This document shows positions 45,499-54,067 of a stretch of DNA of 64,000 bases, one piece after another. Every line of letters begins with the position of its first letter. The stretch's first letter is position 1. This stretch comes from Pseudanabaena sp. PCC 6802 (lineage in GTDB: Bacteria > Cyanobacteriota > Cyanobacteriia > Pseudanabaenales > Pseudanabaenaceae): the NCBI RefSeq assembly GCF_000332175.1, contig NZ_KB235914.1:4026868-4090867 (forward strand). The letters are read 5' to 3'. The position numbers were made by a program, and so were the translations under genes. Below the pieces are notes generated by a model that was given only the letters and a program-made list of their open reading frames with translations, ran no database searches and was not told the DNA's origin.

Positions 45499-46416
45499 TT
45501 GAAGAACGCAACTCTTCACCAACTCAAAGTGTTTGAAGTAGCAGCCAGGCACGGCAGTTTTACTCGCGCTGCCGAGGAGTTATTTCTCACCCAGCCAACC
45601 GTTTCCATGCAAATTAAACAGTTGACCAAAATCGTCGGACTGCCACTATTCGAGCAGGTGGGGAAGAAGCTCTATCTCACGGAAGCAGGCAAAGTTCTCT
45701 TTAACACTTGCCAGGATGTCTTCGAGCGGCTCTCTCAATTTGAGATGACGATCTCCGATATGAAAGGGTTAAAACAGGGTCGTCTTTCTCTAGCAGTAGT
45801 TACAACTGCCAAATATGTGGTACCACGCCTCTTAGGGCCATTCTGCCAAGCCTATCCTGGCATAGATGTTTCCTTGAAAGTAGCCAACCACGATCGCTTG
45901 CTGGAACGACTAAACGATAATCAAGACGATCTCTATATTCTCAGCCAGCTACCGCCAAATACCGATATCAGCGTCTATCCATTCTTAGAAAATCCCATGG
46001 TGGTAATTGCATCGCGCGAGCACCCGCTTGCCCAAGAACACAATATTCCACTAGAAAGGATGGCAGAAGAACCTATGATAATGCGCGAAGCAGGATCGGG
46101 CACGCGTCGATCTGTTCAAAAGATGTTTGACGAGCGCAAAATTCCCCTCAAGATCAAACTTGAGTTAGCCAGCAATGAAGCGATTAAACAAGCCGTTGCC
46201 GGTGGTTTGGGCATATCAGTACTGTCACGTCATACTCTCGCCTTAGAAGGTGCAATGGGCAAACTCACAATTTTAGACGTACAGGAATTTCCAATTAAAA
46301 GTCATTGGTATGTCATTCACTTAGCAGGAAGACAGTTGTCGGTAGTTGCTCGCACTTTTTTAGAGTATCTCCAAACCGATGGTAAGAAACTGGCAGATAA
46401 AGCGATCGAAAATTAA
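45499..46416 (+). CDS. LysR-family regulator, CmpR/RbcR-like
   Basis: 305 residues from TTG 45499; no ATG or GTG is available upstream in frame. The winged helix-turn-helix HQLKVFEVAARHGSFTRAAEELFLTQ (22 residues in, usual length) and TVSMQIKQLTK are followed by a ligand-binding domain with LAVVTTAKYVVPRLLG, IMREAGSGTRRSVQ and ASNEAIKQAVAGGLGISVLS. These are features of the CbbR/RbcR/CmpR branch that senses carbon and photorespiratory metabolites, rather than of NtcB, the usual nitrate-operon activator. It is divergent from nrtA and so is likely to control it and itself. Confidence 0.85.
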   Translation: MKNATLHQLKVFEVAARHGSFTRAAEELFLTQPTVSMQIKQLTKIVGLPLFEQVGKKLYLTEAGKVLFNTCQDVFERLSQFEMTISDMKGLKQGRLSLAVVTTAKYVVPRLLGPFCQAYPGIDVSLKVANHDRLLERLNDNQDDLYILSQLPPNTDISVYPFLENPMVVIASREHPLAQEHNIPLERMAEEPMIMREAGSGTRRSVQKMFDERKIPLKIKLELASNEAIKQAVAGGLGISVLSRHTLALEGAMGKLTILDVQEFPIKSHWYVIHLAGRQLSVVARTFLEYLQTDGKKLADKAIEN

Positions 46417-46425
46417 CAGCATATC

Positions 46426-46456
46426 TATATAGCTAACCATTTCTGATGGCTATATA
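46426..46456 (+). terminator. Hairpin after the LysR gene
   Basis: TATATAGC and GCTATATA form a perfect 8-bp stem with an inner CCAT/ATGG pair, ten bases after the stop codon. No clear U-tract follows, so it may be a factor-assisted terminator or an mRNA 3'-end stabiliser. Confidence 0.45.
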
Positions 46457-46543
46457 ACGTAAGTTAATGTATTTTTTGCCATCTATAAGATATAATGCCA
46501 CCGTTAGTTTTAGCTCGTGTATTGCCCCCTGTACTCTGAGCCA

Positions 46544-46652
46544 CTAGTGTTGCAAATCATAAATTTTGCAACATGGGGGAATGGTGGCAGAGCCCCCAGA
46601 AGGGGATTTCACCCCCTCCACCCCCTCCAAAACTTTTGTTTTGGTGTACTAG
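46544..46652. repeat. 109-bp dispersed MITE-like repeat, copy 2
   Basis: Same orientation and length as 21795-21903. Here the flanks extend the ends to ACTAGT on both sides (ACTAGTGTTGC and GTGTACTAGT), suggesting short terminal inverted repeats. The internal G/C stem is less perfect than in copy 1. Confidence 0.85.
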
Positions 46653-46681
46653 TCTATAGTCATTATTTCTGTAGGAAGTAA

Positions 46682-48838
46682 ATGGTGCAAATTGCTCTAG
46701 ACTTTTACCGCATATTAGGACTACCACCACAGGCTAACCTGGAGCAAGTTCATCATGCTTATCGCGATCGCTCGCTGTCTCTACCGCGCCGAGAATATTC
46801 AGATACGGCGATCGCAGCACGGCGACGCATAATTGACAAAGCCTACGAGATCCTGAGCGACCCTATCTATCATCAGGCCACCGATCTGGAACTGCAATCG
46901 CCCGAACTGCGATCGACAGAATCAGGATCCAACTCACCTCAAGAAGCGCAATTAGAATCGCAGGTTCAAGAGCCGGTAGAGATCCCTCAAACTATTGAAG
47001 TAAGCGATCGAGACCTGGTCGGTGTTTTGTTACTGTTACACGAATTGGGCGAATACGAGCAGGTTATAGATATTAACAACTCGTACTCCATCTCCAAGCA
47101 GATTGCTTCGACACTACAGCGATTAGATAGCGATCGGGATATCATTTTGACCGTTGCCCTATCGCACTTGGAAATTGGGCGCGATCTTTGGAAACAAAGA
47201 AAGTACGATGATGCCGCACGGGAGTTAGAGAGCAGCTATGAAATGCTTCTGAGTGAAGGTCTATTTCTGAGTATTCGCAGTGAGATTCAAGCCGATCTAT
47301 TTAAACTCAGACCCTACCGCATTCTAGAGCTACTTTCGACATCTGAAGAACTCTCACCGACTCGCAAGCAAGGCTTAACGCTCCTGCACGAAATGCTGGA
47401 AGAGCGACGAGGCATAGATGGAACCGGCAATGATTACTCCGGTCTAGACATTGATGGGTTCCTGCGCTTCATCCAGCAATTACGCGGATATATGACCACA
47501 ACCGAACAGCAAGCAATATTTGAAGACGAAGCGCGTCGTCCTTCTGCTGTGGCAAGTTACTTAGCTGTTTACGCCCTGATTGCCAAGGGGTTCTCGCAAA
47601 AACAACCTGCTTTAATTCGACGTGCTAAGGGGTTACTAGTAAAGCTTAGCGGTAGGCAAGATATCCATTTAGAGCAGGCAGTTTGCGCCCTTTTGCTCGG
47701 TCAAGCTGAAGAAGCTAGCAAAACACTGGAGCAAAGTGGGGAAAGAGAAAAGCTAGATTTTATTCGCGATCGCTCTAAGGGCGAGCCAGATCTATTGCCC
47801 GGCCTGTGCCTATACTGTCAAACCTGGCTCCAGGAAGAAGTCTTTCCCCATTTCCGCGATTTGCACGATCGCGCCGCCAACTTAAAAGCATACTTCGCTG
47901 ACGATTTAGTGCAAGAGTACCTGGAGGAGTTATCCAGTGCCAATAGTGCAGTTGGCTCAGAATGGACTGCGGCAGCATTGCCACGCAGAAAACTACCGCT
48001 AACCTCATCAAATGAGCTCGTTCATCAGAGTTACGACAGTTATCTCAATGCATCCGAGCAACAGACATCAGATTCTCTACCCGAAACAACTACTTACTCT
48101 GGTCGGGTTCCCGTGCTAGATCGACCTGCAAGCATAGAAGAAAATAATGTTGTTGCTGAGTATTTGTCGCCACCTGCCTATAGAGAAAAATCGCATACCA
48201 AGCACAAAGAACGCAAGAAAGTTGTCGATCGCAAACCGAGATCCAGACCAAAGCCACAGATAAGCCGGGTGCTCATCCTCCTATTTGCTGCAATTGCTTT
48301 TTTGGCCGGGGGTGCATCGTTGTTAGTTTGGGGATGGCGATATCTCATCAGTCCAGCGAAGCAAGAAGCCTCAACCAAAATAGAACAACCAGTAGCCGTG
48401 TTGCTGGATCCCAAGAAATTAGAGACAAATAGCGTAGCAGCGCTGCCGGGGTCGCTAAGTCAAGAAGCTGCTACTAAACTGGTGCAAGCATGGCAGGTGG
48501 CCAAGTCAAAAGCGCTTGGCAGCAGTCACGATATCGCACTACTAGACAATATCCTTACCAATCCTGCCCTGTCTGATTGGCGATCGCGTGCTAAATCTCT
48601 CAAAGCAAATAACGCTTATTTGCAGTACATTCCCAAGTCACTGGAAATTAAAAAAGTTGTCCGTAAAGGAGATAATAAGGCAATTGCGATCGCGCAGGTG
48701 GGAGAAACCAGAAACTACTTTAGCAATGGCAATCTGGATCCTAGCTCATCCAAGACTGACACGAGCTATGAAGTGGAATACGTGCTTGTGAAAGTGGCAG
48801 ATAAATGGCTAATTGCAGATATGGTAGTGGCGGAATAA
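46682..48838 (+). CDS. ftn2: Cell-division protein Ftn2/ZipN (ARC6 family)
   Basis: 718 residues. The N-terminal 65 residues are a J-like domain (LDFYRILGLPPQANLEQVHH, YEILSDPIYHQ) that lacks the HPD tripeptide, as in ARC6/ZipN. A helical region extends to about 450. A basic stretch and one membrane span lie near residues 530-560 (VLILLFAAIAFLAGGASLLV). The C-terminal domain is DUF4101/IMS (DIALLDNILTNPALSDW, YEVEYVLVKVADKWLIADM). It anchors FtsZ at mid-cell in cyanobacteria. AGGAAG precedes ATG. lpxD follows after 13 bases. Confidence 0.92.
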   Translation: MVQIALDFYRILGLPPQANLEQVHHAYRDRSLSLPRREYSDTAIAARRRIIDKAYEILSDPIYHQATDLELQSPELRSTESGSNSPQEAQLESQVQEPVEIPQTIEVSDRDLVGVLLLLHELGEYEQVIDINNSYSISKQIASTLQRLDSDRDIILTVALSHLEIGRDLWKQRKYDDAARELESSYEMLLSEGLFLSIRSEIQADLFKLRPYRILELLSTSEELSPTRKQGLTLLHEMLEERRGIDGTGNDYSGLDIDGFLRFIQQLRGYMTTTEQQAIFEDEARRPSAVASYLAVYALIAKGFSQKQPALIRRAKGLLVKLSGRQDIHLEQAVCALLLGQAEEASKTLEQSGEREKLDFIRDRSKGEPDLLPGLCLYCQTWLQEEVFPHFRDLHDRAANLKAYFADDLVQEYLEELSSANSAVGSEWTAAALPRRKLPLTSSNELVHQSYDSYLNASEQQTSDSLPETTTYSGRVPVLDRPASIEENNVVAEYLSPPAYREKSHTKHKERKKVVDRKPRSRPKPQISRVLILLFAAIAFLAGGASLLVWGWRYLISPAKQEASTKIEQPVAVLLDPKKLETNSVAALPGSLSQEAATKLVQAWQVAKSKALGSSHDIALLDNILTNPALSDWRSRAKSLKANNAYLQYIPKSLEIKKVVRKGDNKAIAIAQVGETRNYFSNGNLDPSSSKTDTSYEVEYVLVKVADKWLIADMVVAE

Positions 48839-48851
48839 CAATCTAAGCGAA

Positions 48852-49892
48852 ATGAAATTTAGCGATCTATTGCAAAAACTGGGTATCGACCCAACAGACC
48901 CCAGCGTGTCTTTTGAATATGGCGATCCGGAGATTTCTGGTGTGGCAAATCTTAAGGAAGCAGGCTCCTGCGACCTCAGCTTCATGGAAAGCAGTCGCTT
49001 CTTTTCCCAATTAGGCGAAACTAAAGCTGGGGCGCTTCTGATCGTTCAAGATGCGGAAGTAATTGCGCTAGTCAGGTCAAAGAGAATTCCCTACGTAGCT
49101 TTACCGCAGCCCAGACTAATGTTCGCACAGGCCGTTGCTATTTTTTACCAGCCCATTCATCCCCAACCAGGGATTCACCCCAGTGCCGCGATCGCCGATG
49201 ACGTGCAGCTAGGCGAAGATGTGTATATTGGGCCGCATGTCGCGATCGCTTCCGGTACTAAAATCGGCGATCGCGCGATTATTTACCCCAATGTCACGAT
49301 TTATCACGGTGTCACGATTGGCGATCGCACCGTACTGCACGCCAACTGCGTAATTCACGAACGCAGCGCGATTGGCAACGATTGCACGATCCACAGCGGT
49401 GCTGTCATTGGTGCCGAAGGGTTTGGTTTTGTTCCGCATACTGACGGTACTTGGGTCAAGATGCACCAGGCAGGGCGTACGGTTCTGGAAGATAATGTCG
49501 AAGTGGGTTGCAATGCCGCGATCGATCGCGGCTCGGTAGGCGATACCAGAATCGGGCGCGGTACTAAAATCGATAATCTGGTGCAGATCGGACACGGCTG
49601 CCGCACTGCGGAAAACTGCCTCATGGCAGGTCAAGCAGGTATGGCGGGCGGAGCAGAACTAGGTAAAAACGTGATTCTGGCGGGACAAGTTGGCGTTGCC
49701 AACCATGTCAAAATCGGCGATCGCGTCGTCGCTGCCGCTCAAACTGGCATTGCCCAAGATATTGAAGCAGGATCTCAGGTAATTGGAGCGCCTGCCATTC
49801 CGGTCAAAACATTCCTGAAAGCATCAACACTATTTCGAAGATTGCCAGAGATCTATAAAACGATCAAAGAAATCCAGAAGAAGTTGGGATAG
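48852..49892 (+). CDS. lpxD: UDP-3-O-acylglucosamine N-acyltransferase LpxD
   Basis: A 346-residue enzyme of lipid A synthesis; it adds the second acyl chain to UDP-acylglucosamine using acyl-ACP in the cytosol. The N-terminal nucleotide-binding domain is followed by a left-handed beta-helix of hexapeptide turns (IGPHVAIASGTKIGDRAII) and the catalytic His in QIGHGCRTAENCLMAGQ, then a helical C-terminus. Full family length. The hexapeptide-coding part is very rich in GCGATCGC sites. Thirteen bases after ftn2, so probably cotranscribed. Confidence 0.96.
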   Translation: MKFSDLLQKLGIDPTDPSVSFEYGDPEISGVANLKEAGSCDLSFMESSRFFSQLGETKAGALLIVQDAEVIALVRSKRIPYVALPQPRLMFAQAVAIFYQPIHPQPGIHPSAAIADDVQLGEDVYIGPHVAIASGTKIGDRAIIYPNVTIYHGVTIGDRTVLHANCVIHERSAIGNDCTIHSGAVIGAEGFGFVPHTDGTWVKMHQAGRTVLEDNVEVGCNAAIDRGSVGDTRIGRGTKIDNLVQIGHGCRTAENCLMAGQAGMAGGAELGKNVILAGQVGVANHVKIGDRVVAAAQTGIAQDIEAGSQVIGAPAIPVKTFLKASTLFRRLPEIYKTIKEIQKKLG

Positions 49893-49995
49893 ATGGGGGT
49901 TGGGGTACTCCCTGCGGTCGTCAGGGGTTGGGGGTTGGGTTGATTCGATGGGTGGTGGATGATGAGTGATGGATGATTTGGGGTGATGGGCATGG

Positions 49996-50107
49996 GCGTA
50001 ACGCAGGGGTTTAGCATTTGTCCGATAACCTTCGCATCAAACGCAAGCATTCATGACAAATGCTAAACCCCTGCCAGGGTCGTTTCCGGGTTCGTTTCCC
50101 GTTACGC
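49996..50107. repeat. Nested inverted repeat, MITE-like
   Basis: Perfect 20-bp arms at 50003-50022 and 50055-50074 (GCAGGGGTTTAGCATTTGTC and its complement) around a 32-base loop. Outside them is a second pair, GCGTAACG (49996-50003) and CGTTACGC (50100-50107). The rest of the 324-base gap between lpxD and the TPR gene (49893-50216) holds G-rich simple sequence and no gene. Confidence 0.85.
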
Positions 50108-50216
50108 GATCGCCGTTCGCTGTTCCCCCATATTGTTTTTATCCCCCCTCTCCCGGATGGTTTCAAGCCCTTTCGCGTAAGATAAGTAAATAATTAATGA
50201 CTAAATAACTGACGAT

Positions 50217-50648
50217 ATGACTACAGAGACAGCGGAATCATTATTTAATCAAGGACTTGAACGCTATAAGGCGGGGGAAGATGCCGCTAGCCTGATTCCT
50301 ACCTTCGAGAAAATATGCGATCGCCAGCCTAAAGTTGCCAGTAGTTGGATCTGCCTATCATGGTTGTACTTGCTAGATGGTAAGTCAAATCAAGCGCTCA
50401 AAGCCGCCCAAAAAGCTGTCAAACTCAGCCCAGAAGACCCTCAAGCGAGGATTAATCTGGCGATCGCCATGCTGGAGACCTCACAAAAAGGTATCCGCGA
50501 GCATATCGAGGTTGCACAGAACTGGTTGATGCTGATGAAGGATTTAAAGCCAGAAATTGTTGAGAATTTTGAAGAAGGTATGCGACGCAAGCCAAATTGG
50601 ACTAATCTTGAAAAGGTTAAAAATTGGGTATTTGAACCAAATACGTAG
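50217..50648 (+). CDS. Small TPR-repeat protein
   Basis: 143 residues with two or three tetratricopeptide-like helix pairs: ESLFNQGLERYKAGEDAASL, VASSWICLSWLYLLDGKSNQ, ALKAAQKAVKLSPEDPQARI. The C-terminal half is helical (HIEVAQNWLMLMKDLKPE). No signal peptide; cytoplasmic. TPR proteins bind other proteins; the partner is unknown. Similar small TPR proteins are common in cyanobacteria. Confidence 0.75.
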   Translation: MTTETAESLFNQGLERYKAGEDAASLIPTFEKICDRQPKVASSWICLSWLYLLDGKSNQALKAAQKAVKLSPEDPQARINLAIAMLETSQKGIREHIEVAQNWLMLMKDLKPEIVENFEEGMRRKPNWTNLEKVKNWVFEPNT

Positions 50649-50829
50649 TTGGGTATTGTTAAATTTCCTTCATGTAAATCGTTAATTCCGACGTAAAAAC
50701 GTCAAAAGTTTACACAACTTTAAGATCGCCTGAGTTTAGCGCAGGAAAACTTAACGCATCATTTAATTTTGGAATGATAACCTTAGAGAATAATTGATGT
50801 TTAAGTTTCGATTTAATAAGGAGTTTAAA

Positions 50830-51039
50830 ATGATTGATAATGTCAGAGTAAAACCCGATACCAGAAACCACAAAGGCTTCTTCGTCTTAGAATCTTCTTA
50901 TAAATTAATTGATATTAATCAGAATGGTTGGGCATTAATTTGTCTTGATGATGCTAACTGCCACTATGTCGATCCTGACGATCTCAAGATGCCCAAAGGT
51001 TGGAAGAAAGCTGAAAACGGAAAGTTTGCTTCTGTGTAG
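50830..51039 (+). CDS. Small conserved-looking hypothetical protein
   Basis: 69 residues from ATG 50830; a strong TAAGGAG seven bases upstream decides this start over an earlier ATG at 50797. Compact mixed alpha/beta composition (MIDNVRVKPDTRNHKGFFVL, ALICLDDANCHYVDPDDL), possibly an SH3-like barrel, as in small proteins of electron-transfer or photosynthetic complexes. I do not recognise the family. Confidence 0.65.
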   Translation: MIDNVRVKPDTRNHKGFFVLESSYKLIDINQNGWALICLDDANCHYVDPDDLKMPKGWKKAENGKFASV

Positions 51040-51321
51040 AAATATTGGATTTCTATCCAACTTTTGTGGTTTGATCCCAGTCAAGCCACAAATTTTTTTA
51101 TGAGGATTTACGATGATATAGCCATTGGTTTGTGCCTTCTTAAAATACCTATGCGGCGATCGCTATTGTTAGACTACTTTAGTACTTAGCAACTTGTAAC
51201 CTGTAATAAAGTTCTAAGAATTTCTAAATTTTTATACATTTATACATATTTTATATATGGGTGACAAATTGCATTTCTAAACAGTTGCCACTACAATCTG
51301 TGATATTTTTCGCGATGTCCT

Positions 51322-52158
51322 ATGCAAACTAATTCTGCTAAGCAGTCCGAGCCATCCCAAAACAACTATCAGCCTTCCGTCCCAATATCCCTATATAAGG
51401 AGCTAGCAGCGGAACTGCAATCAGCGCAGCATAAGGTAACTTCTTTGCAGTTGCAAAACGAGCATTTGCTAAAAACAAATCAAACTTTAATTCGAGAATT
51501 TACCAAGGAATTCGAGGCGATCGCCATCTCTAGCCAGCAGTTGCTTCAGCTTCTGAAAACTCTGAGCGTAGATACACAGGAGCAGTTATCGCCACAACTA
51601 GAAATCAAGCCGCAAGAAATCAAGCCGCTAGAAGAACCCAAGCTGCAAGATTTCACCCCGCCGCCATCGGTAGTAAATCATTTAGTGGAGCCAGTTGCTA
51701 AATCTAAAGCTGTAAATTACTTACAGGTAAGTACGCCACACGTACAGGGAAATAAGGCACAGGAAAGCAAGCCGCAGGGAAATAAGCCCAGACCCAACAA
51801 CAACAGCAGCAGTAATAGTAACTCTGCAAAAGTAGATCGCGTCGATCTGCCTAGAAAGTCCCAGGAATCTGTAGTAAAGCCGAAACAGGCGAATGTGTCG
51901 TCACCGCAAACCAAAAAACAAGCAGTTACCAGGGTTGTCGCGGATGCTAAGCCCCCCACATCATCGCCAGCCAGTTCCTCACCCGCATCTAAACTGAAGA
52001 CGCACCAGGAAGAACCATCCAACCTAAATAATCTGGAATCAACCTCCGACGAGGGCAGTATCAATGGCTGGTGGTTGGCACTAACAATCCTCCTGATCGT
52101 AGTTACTTCCTTTGGTGCTGGCTACTTTTTAATGCGCCCGCTTGTTAAATCCAAATAG
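51322..52158 (+). CDS. Coiled-coil protein with disordered middle and C-terminal membrane anchor
   Basis: 278 residues. 25-75 is a leucine-rich coiled coil (LYKELAAELQSAQHKVTSLQ). 90-240 is Lys/Pro/Ser/Asn-rich and probably disordered. 248-270 is a membrane span (GWWLALTILLIVVTSFGAGY), leaving a short C-terminal tail. The topology of a tail-anchored, mostly cytoplasmic protein fits a scaffold or division/polarity role, but no family is recognised. The middle shows an E(I/P)KP-type short repeat (KPQEIKPLEEPK). Confidence 0.65.
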   Translation: MQTNSAKQSEPSQNNYQPSVPISLYKELAAELQSAQHKVTSLQLQNEHLLKTNQTLIREFTKEFEAIAISSQQLLQLLKTLSVDTQEQLSPQLEIKPQEIKPLEEPKLQDFTPPPSVVNHLVEPVAKSKAVNYLQVSTPHVQGNKAQESKPQGNKPRPNNNSSSNSNSAKVDRVDLPRKSQESVVKPKQANVSSPQTKKQAVTRVVADAKPPTSSPASSSPASKLKTHQEEPSNLNNLESTSDEGSINGWWLALTILLIVVTSFGAGYFLMRPLVKSK

Positions 52159-52274
52159 TCGCCACTGAAAAAACTGGCAACCCCTTTTGACTATGCATGA
52201 CGGCATTATTCATGAAGAATACTAAGGAAGGGTAAAGATGTGCTGCGGTCGTTGTCTTCTGCGTATTTTGGTAT

Positions 52275-52508
52275 GAACTCACGCACGCAGCCTATGGAGA
52301 AGTTTGTCGTTGCAAGGGGATCTTCGATATACCTGATGGACGTGCCTTTTATATCGACTTTGTAGAAGGCATGACAGATAGCATCTATGTACCGCTCAAT
52401 CTACCTAGATGGTTAGAAGAAAGACCCGAACGCTTTAGTGGTATTGAAGTAGTGGGGCGAGGTTTTGATAGTCCTGTCTGCATCATTTTTAACTTCTGGC
52501 GATCGCTG
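52275..52508 (+). pseudogene. Fragment resembling a CobW C-terminal domain
   Basis: An open frame without a proper start reads THAAYGEVCRCKGIFDIPDG, then RAFYIDFVEGM and LPRWLEERPERFSGIEVVGR. This is the pattern of the C-terminal domain of cyanobacterial CobW-type metal-chaperone GTPases (AYG-x-RxKGIF...DGR...F). The GTPase half is missing, and after about 52500 the frame becomes unrelated sequence. A truncated relic, probably left by a rearrangement at the edge of the accessory region. Confidence 0.5.
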
Positions 52509-52532
52509 CCTACACTCATCAGCGATCGCTTT

Positions 52533-52976
52533 TTAATATCTGTCCCTTTCCAACTGCTCTATGGCTCGCTGCCAATACCATTCTTCAGGCTTACCAGGAT
52601 TCTTGACCTTTAGGTTGTTAACTAGACGATGGGCAGCAGCGCGATCGCCTTGCAATCTTTCAAATAGTTTCTTCTGTAGGTCATAGGTTCTACTTACGCT
52701 TGCAGTTTTGTTTTTACTAGGGTAGGGCTTAAACGGCTTGAGTGGTGTTCTCCCTCCTGGACGTTGAAAATCTTTCCAATTTACTCCAAAGAAAAGCCCG
52801 TATAGCAAAATAACCACAGCTACCTGTGGAATCATGTATAGAATATGAAAACTCAAGGGGGGCTGAGAATATAGCCGGATTCCTATGATGGCGTAGAGCG
52901 TAGGGGTGAGAGCCGAGGTAACTGAGACTGCTAGAGAGGAGGATAGTATCCAATAAGCTATTTTTGTATTAAGCAT
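52533..52976 (-). CDS. Hypothetical two-span membrane protein
   Basis: 147 residues. Two hydrophobic segments (about 8-30 and 43-64, IPQVAVVILLYGLFFGV) are followed by a basic, helical tail (KKLFERLQGDRAAAHRLVNN, EEWYWQRAIEQLERDRY). The tail resembles short segments found at the end of various cyanobacterial membrane proteins. Last of three closely spaced minus-strand genes headed by an XRE regulator (19 bases after the previous one). Function unknown. Confidence 0.6.
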   Translation of the reverse strand: MLNTKIAYWILSSSLAVSVTSALTPTLYAIIGIRLYSQPPLSFHILYMIPQVAVVILLYGLFFGVNWKDFQRPGGRTPLKPFKPYPSKNKTASVSRTYDLQKKLFERLQGDRAAAHRLVNNLKVKNPGKPEEWYWQRAIEQLERDRY

Positions 52977-52995
52977 CTTTTCCCCCTACACAATA

Positions 52996-53397
52996 TCAAA
53001 GACAGGTTTTGGCTTCCTTAGATACACCAGATCCCACGGCTAGCTCTTTATGGCATTCAATGCCATTTCTTAGAATCGTTACCTTGACTTGAGAATTACT
53101 GCTGTATAGGCTACCTGTGGCAGTGACATAGGCACTCCTAGGAGCATTAAAGGTTACTTTGTAAGGAAGCCTATCTTCTATCTTCTCAATTCTCGTAGGT
53201 ATAGTCCCGATTATATAAACTCCAACAAATCTATCCCCCGTACTGCCCTCAAACCTGATTTCGTAGCTATCTTCTCCCTGAATCGCTGCTACTGGGCTAG
53301 AGACAATTGAGGTGGGATTGCTATCTATCTTTGCAAGTATGAAGCCCGTAGAGAATCCCGCTGCCAATAGAAAAATTGAACCGATCGGCTTTTTCAT
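52996..53397 (-). CDS. Hypothetical membrane-anchored or secreted protein
   Basis: 133 residues: a positively charged start and hydrophobic core (KKPIGSIFLLAAGFSTGFIL) forming a signal or anchor, then a beta-rich domain (YEIRFEGSTGDRFVGVYIIG, AYVTATGSLYSSNSQVKVTI) and two Cys near the end (GIECHKE...KTCL) that could form a disulfide outside the cytoplasm. Middle gene of the regulator operon. No family recognised. Confidence 0.6.
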   Translation of the reverse strand: MKKPIGSIFLLAAGFSTGFILAKIDSNPTSIVSSPVAAIQGEDSYEIRFEGSTGDRFVGVYIIGTIPTRIEKIEDRLPYKVTFNAPRSAYVTATGSLYSSNSQVKVTILRNGIECHKELAVGSGVSKEAKTCL

Positions 53398-53409
53398 CTA
53401 ATTCCAGCC

Positions 53410-53748
53410 TCACCCCGCCATTGTTAATAAGAGTTCAGCACCCGTTTTAACAACCCTCAAGACATCTTCGCGGGGAAGATTCTCTAAATCTTTAATTACT
53501 GCATCTACAGGTTTAGCTTGTTGATGCGGTTTCCCATCCAAGACAGCCTTTATCTCATCTAGCGTATAACCTGCCATCATTGCGATTTTGGCTAGGTTCT
53601 TAGTATCTGGAATTGCTCCGTTCTCCCAGCTTATGACAGCACTGGCAGAAACCCCCAAACTACGTGCAAAAGCCCTACGACTTTTTGAACGCTTTACCAA
53701 GTCGTTAATTATTTTTTGCAGTTTTTCTCTACCTTCAAGGCTTGACAT
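53410..53748 (-). CDS. XRE-family helix-turn-helix regulator
   Basis: 112 residues. Residues 8-65 are a lambda-repressor-like HTH: RRAFARSLGVSASAVISWEN followed by GAIPDTKNLAKIAMMAGYTL. The C-terminal 40 residues (DAVIKDLENLPREDVLRVVK) may mediate dimer contacts. First gene of a three-gene minus-strand operon. It is divergent from the ribbon-helix-helix gene at 53870, with inverted and direct repeats between them that are natural operators, so autoregulation is likely. Confidence 0.85.
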   Translation of the reverse strand: MSSLEGREKLQKIINDLVKRSKSRRAFARSLGVSASAVISWENGAIPDTKNLAKIAMMAGYTLDEIKAVLDGKPHQQAKPVDAVIKDLENLPREDVLRVVKTGAELLLTMAG

Positions 53749-53869
53749 GGTGATAAGTCTACTTACCGACTAGTCAACATTTTACCCGTTTCCCTAGTCA
53801 ACCTGGTGACCACTTGACAGATAAACTTATCACCCTGTGGCTTGGTAGATGTAATTATCAACTGGTCAT
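53749..53869. promoter_or_regulatory. Divergent operator/promoter region
   Basis: 121 bases between two divergent DNA-binding-protein genes. GGTGATAAGT (53749-53758) and ACTTATCACC (53825-53834) are a perfect 10-bp inverted pair. CTAGTCAAC occurs twice as a direct repeat (53770-53778 and 53794-53802), and GGTGACC lies between. TTGACA at 53814-53819 could be a -35 box for the rightward gene, although no matching -10 at 17 bases is obvious. The layout resembles a phage-type switch. Confidence 0.6.
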
Positions 53870-54067
53870 ATGAATAACCAAAAAACAAAGAGGAAAACTA
53901 CCCCCAAAAATGAGCGTCCTGTTAAAATTTCCTGCTTTCTTCCCTATGAACTGGCTGAAAGGGTTCGTTTTGAAGAGTATTCAGAGAAAAAGACAAAAAG
54001 TGCTATTTGTTCTGAAGCGCTACAAGAGTACTTCCACCGCCGCGACTACGCACAGGAGAGAGCCTAA
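53870..54067 (+). CDS. Small ribbon-helix-helix-like DNA-binding protein
   Basis: 65 residues, very basic N-terminus (NNQKTKRKTTPKNERP), then VKISCFLPYELAERVRFEEY and TKSAICSEALQEYFHRRD, the beta-strand plus two-helix pattern of CopG/Arc-type proteins. Such proteins often regulate plasmid or phage genes. The TAA overlaps the ATG of the next small frame (TAATG), pointing to coupled translation. Confidence 0.65.
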   Translation: MNNQKTKRKTTPKNERPVKISCFLPYELAERVRFEEYSEKKTKSAICSEALQEYFHRRDYAQERA

